Source of the DNA: Spirulina subsalsa CS-330
GTDB lineage: Bacteria; Cyanobacteriota; Cyanobacteriia; Cyanobacteriales; Spirulinaceae
DNA: 48,425 nt
Assembly (NCBI RefSeq): GCF_028330765.1
Contig: NZ_JAQMTY010000027.1
Coordinates: forward strand, 1-48,425
Reading direction: 5' to 3'
A program made the translations under genes and the position numbers. Positions 16,123 to 25,342 of the stretch are shown in pieces. Numbering within the stretch: the stretch's first letter is position 1; the number at the start of each line of letters is the position of its first letter. The notes under the pieces were generated by a model, which made no database searches, had not been told where the DNA came from, and saw only the letters and a program-made list of their open reading frames with translations.

Positions 16123-17025
16123 ATGGAATCATTAATTTATCTCTTTGTCCCGATGGTGCTCGGCACAGCATTCACGCTGATGAACTCGATCAAGATCATC
16201 AACGAAGGTAACGAAGCCCTCGTTGAACGCTTTGGTCAGTACAGCCGCAAGCTCAACCCCGGCTTAAACATTGTCTTACCGGTTCTAGAAACTATTGTCG
16301 TCGAAGAAACCACCCGCGAAAAAGTCTTGGGGATTGAACCGCAATATGCGATCACCAAAGATAACGTCTCGCTGAAAGTGGACGCGGTGGTGTATTGGCA
16401 AATCATTGACCTTGAACGCACCTTTTATGTGGTGGAGGATATTAAGAAGGCCATTGAAAACTTGGTGTTAACGACATTGCGATCGGCGATCGGTCGCCTC
16501 AAACTGGAAGAAACCTATTCATCCCGCGACAAAATCAATCAATCTCTCCTTGAACAATTGGACGAGGCGACGGCGAATTGGGGAGTGAAGGTAACCCGGA
16601 TTGAGGTGCGGGAAATTTCCCCGGCGAAAAATGTGATGGATTCCCTGGAGTTAGAACGGGCGGCGGAAAGTAAAAAACGCGCCGAAATTGCTGAAACGGA
16701 AGGGATTGTGCAATCCATTGAACTCCTCTCTGCGGTGTTGAAAACGAAACCCGATGCCAAGCGTGTTTTGGAATTTTTGGTGGCGCAACGGTATGTAGAA
16801 GCGAATGAAAAGCTGGGCAGTAGTCCGAATTCAAAAGTGCTGTTTATGGACCCAAGAGCATTGAATGAGGCGATGCATGGTTTGATGGGGCAAAATCGCT
16901 ATGCCAATACGTCAGAGTTTCACGATGTCACCCCTGAATCTCCTCCAGTGGCTCCCGCCAATCCGCCGCAGCCGCAGCCGGAGAATGGATCGACGGCTCC
17001 GAACACCCCAACCCATGAGGCTTGA
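16123..17025 (+). CDS. SPFH-domain (paraslipin/stomatin-like) protein
   Basis: A 300-residue protein with one N-terminal membrane segment (LIYLFVPMVLGTAFTLM). It is followed by the SPFH/band 7 domain (IINEGNEALVERFGQYSRKLNPG, VVEETTREKVLGIEPQYAITKDNVSLKVDAVVYWQI), a Glu/Ala-rich coiled coil (LELERAAESKKRAEIAETEG) and a Pro/Asn-rich disordered tail. These proteins form large membrane-microdomain scaffolds and often control membrane proteases. It is divergent from pepP and is apparently a single gene. The subgroup call rests on the start directly after the membrane segment and on SPFH spacing. Confidence 0.92.
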   Translation: MESLIYLFVPMVLGTAFTLMNSIKIINEGNEALVERFGQYSRKLNPGLNIVLPVLETIVVEETTREKVLGIEPQYAITKDNVSLKVDAVVYWQIIDLERTFYVVEDIKKAIENLVLTTLRSAIGRLKLEETYSSRDKINQSLLEQLDEATANWGVKVTRIEVREISPAKNVMDSLELERAAESKKRAEIAETEGIVQSIELLSAVLKTKPDAKRVLEFLVAQRYVEANEKLGSSPNSKVLFMDPRALNEAMHGLMGQNRYANTSEFHDVTPESPPVAPANPPQPQPENGSTAPNTPTHEA

Positions 17026-17218
17026 TCGGGGGGGATTTGGGGCGATCGCTTTTCCCCGATTAAAATTCTGCGATAGGGTAGACATAATTGTTGCTTAGCC
17101 TTGCGCCTCTGGTGGCCAGATTTGACACCCTAAATCAGGTCTGCGGCTCTTGTCGTATTTATGCCGGTGTGAATTGGGCGTGAAAACCCGGCCAGGAGAG
17201 GCAAAGACATCTTTATTT

Positions 17219-18541
17219 ATGACTTCATCCAACGGTCAAACCTCTGCCTCTTTTTGGCAGCTTTGGACGATGAGTTTTGGTTTTTTGGGGGTTCAATTTG
17301 GGTGGACACTCCAGATGGCCAATACCAGCGCCATTTATGAATATTTAGGGGCGAACCCCGAAGAAATTCCCATCCTCTGGCTGGCGGCTCCGATCAGCGG
17401 TTTGATCGCCCAGCCGATTATTGGGTATTGCAGCGATCGCACCTGGACAAAATTCGGTCGCCGTCACCCCTATATCCTGGCCGGCGCTCTGCTCAGTTCC
17501 ATCGCCTTGATTCTCATGCCCAATGCCTCCAGCCTCTGGATGGCCGCCGGAACCCTTTGGATTCTCGACACCTCGATCAACCTCACCACAGAACCCTTTC
17601 GCGCCTTTGTCGCCGACAATCTCGACAATGAGCAAGATCTCACCCGTGGGTTTACGATGCAGTCCTTTTTCATTGGCTGTGGTGCGGTGCTGGCCTCCCT
17701 CTGTCCTTGGATTCTCAGTCATCTGCTCGATGATACCGCTGGGGCGGGAACTGTGCCGCCATCGGTGACCTTTTCCTACTACATCGGGGCGGCGGTCTTT
17801 CTCTCAGCGGTACTCTTCACCCTGCTCAACACCCAAGAACGCCCCCCCCGACCGCGACCCAATGCGGATGAATCCCCCCCCATGGTGGAGGAAATTTTCA
17901 TCACCATTCGCGAGATTCCCGCCACGATGCGCGAGTTAGCGGTGGTGCAGTTTTTCACCTGGTTGGGGATGTTTTGCATCTTTTTGTATCTCCCGCCGGC
18001 GATCGCTCACCAAGTCTTCGGAGCCACCAGCGAACAATCCCCCCTCTACACCAAAGGCATCGAATGGGGCGGCATCTGTATCGGGATCTATAACTTTTCC
18101 TGCTTCCTCACCTCCCTCGTTCTCCCCCGCCTCGCCCAACTCACCAGCCGCAAATTCACCTATGGATTTTGTCTCTTCTGTGGCGGCAGTAGTCTGATCT
18201 CCCTCTACTGGGTGCGCGATCCCTATCTCATCATTCTGCCCATGCTCACCTTCGGCATTGCTTGGGCGGGCGTTCTCTCCATGCCCTACTCCATCCTGGG
18301 CGATTCCCTACCCCCCCGCAAAATGGGGATCTACATGGGACTCTTCAACGCCTGCATTGTCATTCCCCAAATCATCGCGGCGTTGGGCTTAGGTTGGGTC
18401 ATGGAGACTTTTTTACACCAAGAACATCTTTTAGTGGTTGTTCTCGGTGGATTTTCCTTTGTGATTGCCTCGGTTTGTGTGGTGGGTGTGAATGACCCCG
18501 CCAACACGGAACTGCCCGAATCTGAAGCGGAACTCAGTTAA
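17219..18541 (+). CDS. Major facilitator superfamily transporter, SLC45/GPH-type sugar symporter
   Basis: A 440-residue protein from ATG at 17219, with AGGAGAGG about 20 bases upstream. Some twelve hydrophobic segments are visible. The loop 2-3 motif [18 protein letters not shown] and the QPIIGYCSD segment are characteristic of sucrose/maltose-type proton symporters (SLC45, plant SUT) and the related GPH group. The N-terminal [20 protein letters not shown] fits the same family. Substrate is probably a di- or monosaccharide but cannot be assigned. The frame is open to 17150, but that extension is Cys/Arg-rich and not membrane-like. Confidence 0.85.
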   Translation: MTSSNGQTSASFWQLWTMSFGFLGVQFGWTLQMANTSAIYEYLGANPEEIPILWLAAPISGLIAQPIIGYCSDRTWTKFGRRHPYILAGALLSSIALILMPNASSLWMAAGTLWILDTSINLTTEPFRAFVADNLDNEQDLTRGFTMQSFFIGCGAVLASLCPWILSHLLDDTAGAGTVPPSVTFSYYIGAAVFLSAVLFTLLNTQERPPRPRPNADESPPMVEEIFITIREIPATMRELAVVQFFTWLGMFCIFLYLPPAIAHQVFGATSEQSPLYTKGIEWGGICIGIYNFSCFLTSLVLPRLAQLTSRKFTYGFCLFCGGSSLISLYWVRDPYLIILPMLTFGIAWAGVLSMPYSILGDSLPPRKMGIYMGLFNACIVIPQIIAALGLGWVMETFLHQEHLLVVVLGGFSFVIASVCVVGVNDPANTELPESEAELS

Positions 18542-18607
18542 TGGATCGCCATGGGACGCGCTGAGGACATCGATAGCGATCGCTGGTAAGGGCTGCGCTC
18601 AGAAACC

Positions 18608-19579
18608 CTAAATCCACGCATCGGGATCAGTGTCTTTGACGACTTCACCCTTGACCACGATCACATCTGACTCGGCTACATCTAACTCGGCGGCGGCTTC
18701 TGGGTCTGATGTGGCGATCGCTCCTTGATCATCCCCTTCGTCTGAATCAACCTCCTCCTTGACCTGGAATGGATCACTGTCTGGCTCTTCGATCAACCCC
18801 AAGGCCTCAAGATCTTTCACCACATCGGGTTCAGGAACTTGACTGAAATCTTCATGGAGTAGGGCGGGTTCTGTGACGATCAGATCCTCTCGCCGTGTGG
18901 GTTCCGTCGCGGTGGGTTCAGGTGGCGCAGCGACAGGATCGGCTAATTCTTGTGATGCTGGCGGGTCGGATGCTACGGGGTCGGATTCGGGTGATGCTGG
19001 CGGGTCGGATTCCGTCGCGGTGGTTTCAGGTGGCGCATCGACCAGATCGGCGGATTCTTGTGATGCTGGCGGGGTGGATTCTGTCGGGGTTGACGGGTCG
19101 GACGGGGGCGGTGCTGCTGCCTCTGGGGTGTTGTCTGGTTCAGGTTCTGAAGCGTCTGAGGGGGCTGGAACCGGGGCGGGACGCTTGGCGGAACCGGGGC
19201 GGAAGCGATCGACGAGTTGGCCGAGGCCAAACCCGTTTTTGGCTTTGGCGATGGTGGCATCGCTGATGGGGGTTTGTTCCAGGACGGGGGTTTTGGCGCG
19301 GCGGAGGCTGAGGGTTTGCCAGGTGAGCCATCCTAAGAGCGCGACGCTAGCGGTTTGGCCTAGTAAAACGCCGCCGGTAATGCGCCCGGCACAAATCCAC
19401 AACACCAAAGCATAGAACCAACCGACCCCGCACCAGAAAAAATCCCGTTGGCGGTGAATTTCGGGAAAGAAGAAGGCGGCGAGGTAAAAAAGAGAGCTAC
19501 CGAGGGCAACGGCGATCGCTAAAAAATGAGCCAGCATAGCGAAAAGGGGGTAAACAAGGACGGTATCAAGGAACACCAC
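18608..19579 (-). CDS. Ycf66-family protein
   Basis: A 323-residue protein from GTG at 19579 (another GTG at 19576 and ATG at 19537 are possible). The first about 95 residues contain three hydrophobic segments with FPEIHRQRDFFWCGVGWFYALVLW, the pattern of the Ycf66 N-terminal domain of cyanobacteria and some plastids. The rest is a long disordered region rich in Pro, Ser, Glu and Thr with repeats of PPASQE and PPETTATE, then an acidic end. Ycf66 function is unknown; a membrane role is likely. It lies 24 bp downstream of the small secreted protein gene, in the operon of the polysaccharide autokinase. Confidence 0.78.
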   Translation of the reverse strand: MVFLDTVLVYPLFAMLAHFLAIAVALGSSLFYLAAFFFPEIHRQRDFFWCGVGWFYALVLWICAGRITGGVLLGQTASVALLGWLTWQTLSLRRAKTPVLEQTPISDATIAKAKNGFGLGQLVDRFRPGSAKRPAPVPAPSDASEPEPDNTPEAAAPPPSDPSTPTESTPPASQESADLVDAPPETTATESDPPASPESDPVASDPPASQELADPVAAPPEPTATEPTRREDLIVTEPALLHEDFSQVPEPDVVKDLEALGLIEEPDSDPFQVKEEVDSDEGDDQGAIATSDPEAAAELDVAESDVIVVKGEVVKDTDPDAWI

Positions 19580-19603
19580 TACTAACCACGATACGCTACC
19601 GGG

Positions 19604-20026
19604 TTAAAATCGCTCAACTGTGCCATCATCTCGCAGATAAACCGCGCTCATCCCCGCCACCCGACCCCCGGCAATGATATCAACGCGCAGATGTTGGGGG
19701 TTGTTTTGGCTGAGGGTGGCGAGGAGAGTGGCTCCGGTGCGATGCCAAAAGGTGAGGGAAAAATTCCGAATCGTTGTGCCGAAATAGAGGGGGCTGAGTT
19801 CACCGGGGGCGAGGGCGATCGCTTCCCCGCCAAAGGGTTCAATGTAGACCGTTAACGGCGTGCGATTTTGTACCTCAATCTGAATCCGTTGACCCACGGC
19901 CACCCGTAGCGGCGGCGGCGGACAACTTTGCCCCGCATTACAAGACCCCGCCAGAACATCCGGAGGGGACAGCATCCCCAGGGCAAGGCCAAGGCTGAGA
20001 TAAAGCATGAGGTGCGATCGCCCCAT
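19604..20026 (-). CDS. Small secreted protein coupled to the polysaccharide autokinase
   Basis: A 140-residue protein. Its ATG at 20026 overlaps the upstream stop as TGATG, with GGAGGG just before, so translational coupling is likely; an upstream in-frame start at 20062 is less plausible. The N-terminus is a signal peptide (MGRSHLMLYLSLGLALGML...VLAG), with a Cys soon after that makes a weak lipobox. The mature part is beta-rich (LRVAVGQRIQIEVQNRTPLTVYIEP) without a recognised family. Context suggests a periplasmic accessory of exopolysaccharide export. Confidence 0.7.
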   Translation of the reverse strand: MGRSHLMLYLSLGLALGMLSPPDVLAGSCNAGQSCPPPPLRVAVGQRIQIEVQNRTPLTVYIEPFGGEAIALAPGELSPLYFGTTIRNFSLTFWHRTGATLLATLSQNNPQHLRVDIIAGGRVAGMSAVYLRDDGTVERF

Positions 20027-22605
20027 CACTCCCTCCAGGTTTGGGTCACCGTAGACAGCCAACTTTGCTTCCGTTCCGTTTTCTGCTTCCCATTCTCCCC
20101 ACCCTCAACCTGAGTGTCATGCCCATCATTGTCCATGTCCACCGTCGTCGCCTCCTGCTCATAGTCACGACTGGTGAATAAATGATCATATTCATCCGCC
20201 GCCTCTAGAGCCGTCGCCCGGTCATCCTCATCCTCAATACGAGTCGCCTCATCCTCATCAATCAGATCCGCCGCCGTATCCGCTTGATGAATCCGAGAAG
20301 ACTGCGAGAGATGGGGCTTTAAGCGACCCTCAGCGATCGTGCTTTGATCTTGATTAATCACAGTCTGCTGGTCTGTGTCGAAGTCCTCCACCCCAGTCTC
20401 AGTGATCTCATTCTCTACGGTCACCGTTGGCTCCTGAACCATCGGCACATCCGGCTGCGGTAACTTCAACGGAATACTACTCACACCATTGACAATCAGT
20501 CCCAAAATATTGAGATCCGTTTGACGCACCGTTTCCTGAGCCGAAGCCGCATCCGCCTTATTCAACACCCCCGGCCGGAGCACCAACAACACCCCATCCG
20601 TGAGCTTACTCAACGACAGCATTTCCGGGGCCACCAGCAAGGCCGGTGAATCCACAATCACATAGTCATACACCTCAGACATCCGCCGCACCAGCATTTC
20701 CATCCGTTCACTATCCAACAGCGCCACCAGCCCCGGTGTGACAATTCCCGCACTCATGATGTCGAGGTTGGGCGTAATGGATTGGATCGCCTGCTCGGAA
20801 ATAATCTGCTCTTGGAGGACATTGCCCAGCCCCCAGACATTGGTGAGCCGCCAGATTTCATGTTGTTGCGGTGCGGCTAAATCCGCTTCGAGCAATAGCA
20901 CCCGATGGGACAACATCGAAAGGGAAATCGCCAAATTAGCCGCCGTGACCGATTTACCTTCCCCTGGAATTGAACTGGTGACGGCTAAAATGCGAGCTTT
21001 TTGCTCACGGTTGATCAGTTTAAGATTGGTTTGCAACCGACGGTAGGCAACCGTCACAGCATAGAGGGGGCTGTCCGTTGACGGAATACTGCCTAACAGG
21101 GGGAGATTGTAATTGATATCTTGATAGTCGCCCTCCTCGGCAACGGGCCAATCTTGGGGATACCAGGCGGGAATTGTGCCAATGACCGGAAATTGATTGA
21201 AAAAGCGGCGGGCTTCGTATTCGGTGCGGAGGGAGCGATCGAGCAATTCTAACAAAATCGAAATCGATAGGCCAAGGAACCCCCCCAGAATGCCCCCGGC
21301 AATCAGCTCCAGAGAAATGAGGCTAGCCGAATTGGACGGCATCACAGGCACTTCAGCACTTGAAATAACCCGGACGTTGCCGACTTCTTGGTTTTCACGC
21401 ACTTGGGCTTCTTGCAAGCCTGCTAAGAGGGTTTCGTAGGTGGTGCGTGCTGCTTGGTGTTTGCGTTCGAGTTCCCGCTGTTGTTGTTCGAGGCGAGGGA
21501 GTTCTTCGGCGCGACGGCGGTAGCTGGTGAGGCTGGTGTTAATGGTGTCGAGGGCCCGTTGGGCGGCGATGCTAGCGAGGGAATTATCAACGATACTGGC
21601 CCGCAGGGTTTGCTCCTGAGTTCCGGCTTCGATCCAGTCGTAATTACTGAGGGTTTGATTGGTCACGACTTGAACCCGTTCGGCGAGGAGTTCTTCTAGG
21701 CGTTGTTGGCGGTCTTTCAAATTCAAAATGACGGGACTTTGATCCGTGAAGCGGGCCCGTTGGGTTTCGATTTCTTGCTCAAGTTGTTGAAGGGCGCGAT
21801 AGGCTTCCTGGACTCCCGCAGATTGACTGACGGCGTTGGCGGTGATCGCTTGATCGGGGGTTAACCCCAATTCTCGATTGAGAAAATCCAAACGGACATT
21901 GGCGGAGGCGAGTTCCTGTTCCCGCGCAATGACTTGACCTTCTAGAGTCGAAATGGTTTGTGAAATGACGATCGCTTCTTGATCAATGGAGGTGATATTG
22001 TTCGCTTCTTTGAAACGCCGCAGGGCAAACTCAACTTCCTGGAGATCTGCTTCTACTTTGGGGAGTTGTTCCCCGATGAATTCGCGGGTGGCTTTGGCTT
22101 GCTGACGGTTGGTGTTGATGTTGTTTTCAATGTAGACCTCGATCAGCGCATTAACGACTTCGGCCGTATCCGCCGGACGTTCTGATTCAAATACCAGCTT
22201 GATTACGTCGGTTTGGGGCAGCATTTCGACGGCGAGCCTTTGCCCGATCGCACCGGCGGTGAGGGGCTGGCCGGTGGCATCGGTAATGTTGACTTTTTCG
22301 GCCACTTTTTCGAGAATCGGGCGTGATTGAATGACGAGCATTTCGGTGGCGAGGGGATTGCTCAGGGCACTGGTGGGGTTGATTAAGCCGCCTTCGTCAC
22401 TGAGGCCCACGAAGGAAATGGACTGTTGTGGCACGAGTTGGAGGGTTCCCCCCGAACGATAGATGGGGGTGTTGAAGAGGGGTGGAATTCCGCCTAAGGC
22501 TCCTCCTAAGATACCGCCCACGAAGATGATGGGCCAGCGTCGTTTGACGATGAGCCACAATTGCCGAATGTTAACTTCAATATCGAACTGTTCACGAGTT
22601 CGCAT
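20026..22605 (-). CDS. Polysaccharide co-polymerase / BY-type tyrosine autokinase (Wzc-like)
   Basis: An 859-residue inner-membrane protein from ATG at 22605. It has an N-terminal Wzz domain with a transmembrane segment (IIFVGGILGGALGG), a long coiled-coil periplasmic region of GNVR type (residues about 150-430), and a second membrane segment (LIAGGILGGFLGLSISILLEL). The cytoplasmic CpsD-like kinase has Walker A SSIPGEGKSVTAANLA, an unusual Walker A' LLLEADLAAPQ, and Walker B VIVDSPALLVAPE. The last about 170 residues are highly acidic with few Tyr, rather than the usual Tyr cluster. Such proteins set chain length and control export of capsular or released polysaccharide. It is first gene of a three-gene unit. 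Confidence 0.88.
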   Translation of the reverse strand: MRTREQFDIEVNIRQLWLIVKRRWPIIFVGGILGGALGGIPPLFNTPIYRSGGTLQLVPQQSISFVGLSDEGGLINPTSALSNPLATEMLVIQSRPILEKVAEKVNITDATGQPLTAGAIGQRLAVEMLPQTDVIKLVFESERPADTAEVVNALIEVYIENNINTNRQQAKATREFIGEQLPKVEADLQEVEFALRRFKEANNITSIDQEAIVISQTISTLEGQVIAREQELASANVRLDFLNRELGLTPDQAITANAVSQSAGVQEAYRALQQLEQEIETQRARFTDQSPVILNLKDRQQRLEELLAERVQVVTNQTLSNYDWIEAGTQEQTLRASIVDNSLASIAAQRALDTINTSLTSYRRRAEELPRLEQQQRELERKHQAARTTYETLLAGLQEAQVRENQEVGNVRVISSAEVPVMPSNSASLISLELIAGGILGGFLGLSISILLELLDRSLRTEYEARRFFNQFPVIGTIPAWYPQDWPVAEEGDYQDINYNLPLLGSIPSTDSPLYAVTVAYRRLQTNLKLINREQKARILAVTSSIPGEGKSVTAANLAISLSMLSHRVLLLEADLAAPQQHEIWRLTNVWGLGNVLQEQIISEQAIQSITPNLDIMSAGIVTPGLVALLDSERMEMLVRRMSEVYDYVIVDSPALLVAPEMLSLSKLTDGVLLVLRPGVLNKADAASAQETVRQTDLNILGLIVNGVSSIPLKLPQPDVPMVQEPTVTVENEITETGVEDFDTDQQTVINQDQSTIAEGRLKPHLSQSSRIHQADTAADLIDEDEATRIEDEDDRATALEAADEYDHLFTSRDYEQEATTVDMDNDGHDTQVEGGENGKQKTERKQSWLSTVTQTWRE

Positions 22606-22788
22606 AGGCAAGGGGCAGTTAAGTTCAGAATGGATGGACGTTATGAAAGCATTCCCTATTGTCTAAGGATAGTGCAGATGACTAGGGAGCGGCAGTGGGA
22701 ATTATGGCTGAAATAACGGATTGATCGGTCTGTAGTCGGATTACTTGGGGGGTTTGTTCCGGTGGCGGTGGAGGGATGCGATCGCACT

Positions 22789-22895
22789 CCCAGCGCCATT
22801 ACGTTACATCGGCAACAGACGCTGGGAAAAAATCTATCTTAGGGTTAATCCCAAACTCAGATGCTCAAAACCTTACGAGTTTGAGCGTCTGGGTT
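22789..22895 (+). promoter_or_regulatory. Structured leader of the NCS1 permease gene
   Basis: Two stem-loops lie in the 318-bp gap between the divergent autokinase and permease genes. The first is CCCAGCG/CGCTGGG (22789-22795 with 22820-22826) around a 24-nt loop. The second has about 14 pairs with two G-U pairs (22854-22869 with 22880-22895, 10-nt loop) and is followed by TTCTTTGATG. The permease ATG is 34 bases further on. This could be a riboswitch or attenuator, or simply a palindromic repeat. It matches no riboswitch class I can recognise. The rest of the gap (22612-22788) shows nothing further. Confidence 0.4.
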
Positions 22896-22929
22896 CTTTG
22901 ATGATGTTAGCCATAAAAACACCAAGCCT

Positions 22930-24189
22930 ATGGACACCCCAAGCTCTAATTACGAAGCGAGTGAAGACTATCCCCTCAGTCCCGTTCCGGCCCATGCCCG
23001 CAAATCCATGGTATCTCTCGCTCCTCTTCTCATCGGCTTTACACTCTACTCCGGAACATTGTTCGCCGGGGGAATTGTGGGGCCCTCCTTTACTTTTTTT
23101 CCGGACTTAATTTTGGTTATCCTCGTCGGCAATCTCATTTTGGGGCTGTATGCTGCGGCTCTGGGCTATATTGCCGGGCAAACGGGTTTAAATACGGTGC
23201 TGCTGGCCCGGTTTAGTTTTGGGGCGGTGGGATCACGATGGGTGGATTTTATTCTGGGCTTTACCCAAATTGGCTGGTATGCCTGGGGGTCTGGGTTGAT
23301 TGCTGATTTGCTCAATACGGTGGTGGGCTTCCCCACCTCCCTGAACTGGTTGTTAATCATTGGCGTGACCTACGGCTTTTGTGTGACGGCATATATTGGC
23401 TATCAGGCGCTGGATTGGCTGAGCCGGATTGCCGTGCCGGCCATGGTGATTTTGATGCTGTGGAGTTTAACAGTGGCGACGGGAGATGCTGGGGGCTGGA
23501 GTGGCTTAACGGCGATGACCCCCAGTGAGCCGTTACCCTTGACGGTGGCGATTACGATTATCGTCGGCACGTTTGTTTCTGGCGGAACACAGGCGACGAA
23601 CTGGAGCCGCTTTGCCACATCGGGGCGGACGGCGGCGATCGCCACCCTCATCGCCTTCTTTCTCGGCAACGGCTTTCTGATTTTCAGCGGGGCTTACAGT
23701 GCCCTGGTCTACGACAATTCCGACATTGTCCAAGTCATGGTGCAGCAAGGGCTGTTGGTGTGGGGGTTAATCCTGTTCTTCTTGAACATGTGGACCACCC
23801 AAGACAACACAATCTACGCCTTCTCAGTGGCCGGCGCTCACGCCTTCCGCACCCCCAAGCGTCACCTTGTCGTCCTCACCGGGGCCACCATTGCCCTCGC
23901 CCTCACCTTTGGCGGCATTTACGCCAGCGAACAGTTTGTTAACTTTTTGGTGTTGCTCGGCACGTTTATCCCCCCCATTGGCGGCGTGATCATGGCGGAT
24001 TTTTGGCTCTATCGGCGGGGAGTGTTGCCGGACTTGAGGATTCCTCAACCGGCGATGAACTGGGTTGGGATTGGGTCTTATGTTGTGGCAGCGGCGATCG
24101 CCTATTTCGCCCCCGGCATTACCCCCCTCAACGGCATTATCGCTGCCTTTGCACTGTATACCGTATCCAGCCGATTTTTTCAGCCATAA
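22930..24189 (+). CDS. codB: NCS1 nucleobase permease, CodB-like
   Basis: A 419-residue protein with about twelve hydrophobic segments. Features of the NCS1 (purine-cytosine permease) family include GFTLYSGTLFAGG near the start, LLARFSFGAVGSRWVDFILGFTQIGWYAWG in helix 3, TFVSGGTQATNWSRFA, and NMWTTQDNTIYAFSVAG. CodB-type transporters import cytosine with sodium or proton; the related HyuP/Mhp1 and allantoin transporters look similar, so the substrate is not certain. It stands alone behind a structured leader. Confidence 0.83.
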   Translation: MDTPSSNYEASEDYPLSPVPAHARKSMVSLAPLLIGFTLYSGTLFAGGIVGPSFTFFPDLILVILVGNLILGLYAAALGYIAGQTGLNTVLLARFSFGAVGSRWVDFILGFTQIGWYAWGSGLIADLLNTVVGFPTSLNWLLIIGVTYGFCVTAYIGYQALDWLSRIAVPAMVILMLWSLTVATGDAGGWSGLTAMTPSEPLPLTVAITIIVGTFVSGGTQATNWSRFATSGRTAAIATLIAFFLGNGFLIFSGAYSALVYDNSDIVQVMVQQGLLVWGLILFFLNMWTTQDNTIYAFSVAGAHAFRTPKRHLVVLTGATIALALTFGGIYASEQFVNFLVLLGTFIPPIGGVIMADFWLYRRGVLPDLRIPQPAMNWVGIGSYVVAAAIAYFAPGITPLNGIIAAFALYTVSSRFFQP

Positions 24190-24355
24190 TCGAAGCAGGA
24201 GAGTCACGGTCTGCCTCCTCCCCCCAGCCTCGTAAGTTTGGTAGACTATGCACGCGATCCGCTTCTCGGTTGCTGTCATTGTCTAGCGAGTTGGGTAGGC
24301 TAGTTCATCGTCACAGCGATTTTCGTTGATCGCTTCTTTTTCTGGCTAACTATTC

Positions 24356-25342
24356 ATGACCTTAACCTCCTTTGATCCGTCTCATTTTCTGATTATGGTG
24401 GTGGATGACACACCACCTAATCTCAAGGTCATGGGCAGTATTTTAGAAAGTGTTGGGTACAAAACCACCTTTGCCATCAGTGGCCAGCAAGTCCTCGATC
24501 GCCTCGCCACCCTCAAACCCGATCTCATCCTTTTAGATTGGATGATGCCCGAAATGGATGGCCTCGAAGTCTGCCAAAAACTACAACGCCATCCGGACTA
24601 TTCCCACATTCCGATTATCTTCCTCACCGCTCGCCAAGATCGTGAATCCTGCGTCCAAGCCTTTAACAGCGGTGCGGTAGACTACATCACCAAACCCTTT
24701 AACCGCTCGGAACTCTTAGCACGGGTGCGCACTCATCTCCGCCTCAAAGATCTCAGCGATCGCCTCCAAAAATCCCTCACCGAAGTTGAAATCCTCGCCC
24801 GCACCGACTCCCTCACCGGCATTCTCAATCGTCGTTCCCTCTTTGAATTCGCCGCCGCCGAATTTCAACGCGCCCATCGCTATGATGTGGTCTTTTCGGT
24901 AATCATCTTCGATGTTGATCACTTCAAAACCGTGAACGATCGCTACGGCCATCTCATCGGAGATGTTGTCCTCAAAGTCATCGCCGCCAAAGTCCAAGGC
25001 CAACTCCGCTCCTTAGACGGCTTTGGGCGTTACGGTGGCGAAGAATTCGTCATTGTTTTGCCCGAAAGTAACCTCACCGCCGCCGCCACCCTCGGCAATC
25101 GCCTCTGTGCAAGTCTCAGCACCCTCAAACTCCCGGATCTCGACCCCGCCCCACAAATCACCGCCAGTTTTGGAGTCGCCACCTACACCGCCACAGACCA
25201 CAGCATTGATGATCTCTTCAGCCGTGCCGATCAAGCCCTCTACTATGCCAAACAAGCGGGACGGAACTGCTGCTACGCCAACATCACTCACCCCACCAGC
25301 CACCATCTCAACTGCACCCAACTCGCCCAAGATTGCCGCTAG
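24356..25342 (+). CDS. REC-GGDEF response regulator, diguanylate cyclase
   Basis: A 328-residue cytoplasmic protein that makes cyclic di-GMP. The receiver domain (residues 12-130) has the acidic pair VVDD, phospho-acceptor Asp61 in LLDWMMPEMDG and the Lys in TKPF. A linker leads to the GGDEF domain with RTDSLTGILNRR, DVDHFKTVNDRYGH and the active-site GGEEF. An RSLD motif five residues before GGEEF is the RxxD inhibitory site, so product feedback is likely. The stop codon TAG coincides with the left TA of the IS630 remnant, so the natural C-terminus may have been altered. A close paralogue lies at 26076-27026 on the other strand. Confidence 0.94.
   Translation: MTLTSFDPSHFLIMVVDDTPPNLKVMGSILESVGYKTTFAISGQQVLDRLATLKPDLILLDWMMPEMDGLEVCQKLQRHPDYSHIPIIFLTARQDRESCVQAFNSGAVDYITKPFNRSELLARVRTHLRLKDLSDRLQKSLTEVEILARTDSLTGILNRRSLFEFAAAEFQRAHRYDVVFSVIIFDVDHFKTVNDRYGHLIGDVVLKVIAAKVQGQLRSLDGFGRYGGEEFVIVLPESNLTAAATLGNRLCASLSTLKLPDLDPAPQITASFGVATYTATDHSIDDLFSRADQALYYAKQAGRNCCYANITHPTSHHLNCTQLAQDCR

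Noticed and set aside
22789..22895. Guanidine-II (mini-ykkC) riboswitch
   Set aside because: That class needs two short hairpins each capped by ACGR; only one loop contains ACGA and it is not at the tip of a closed helix.
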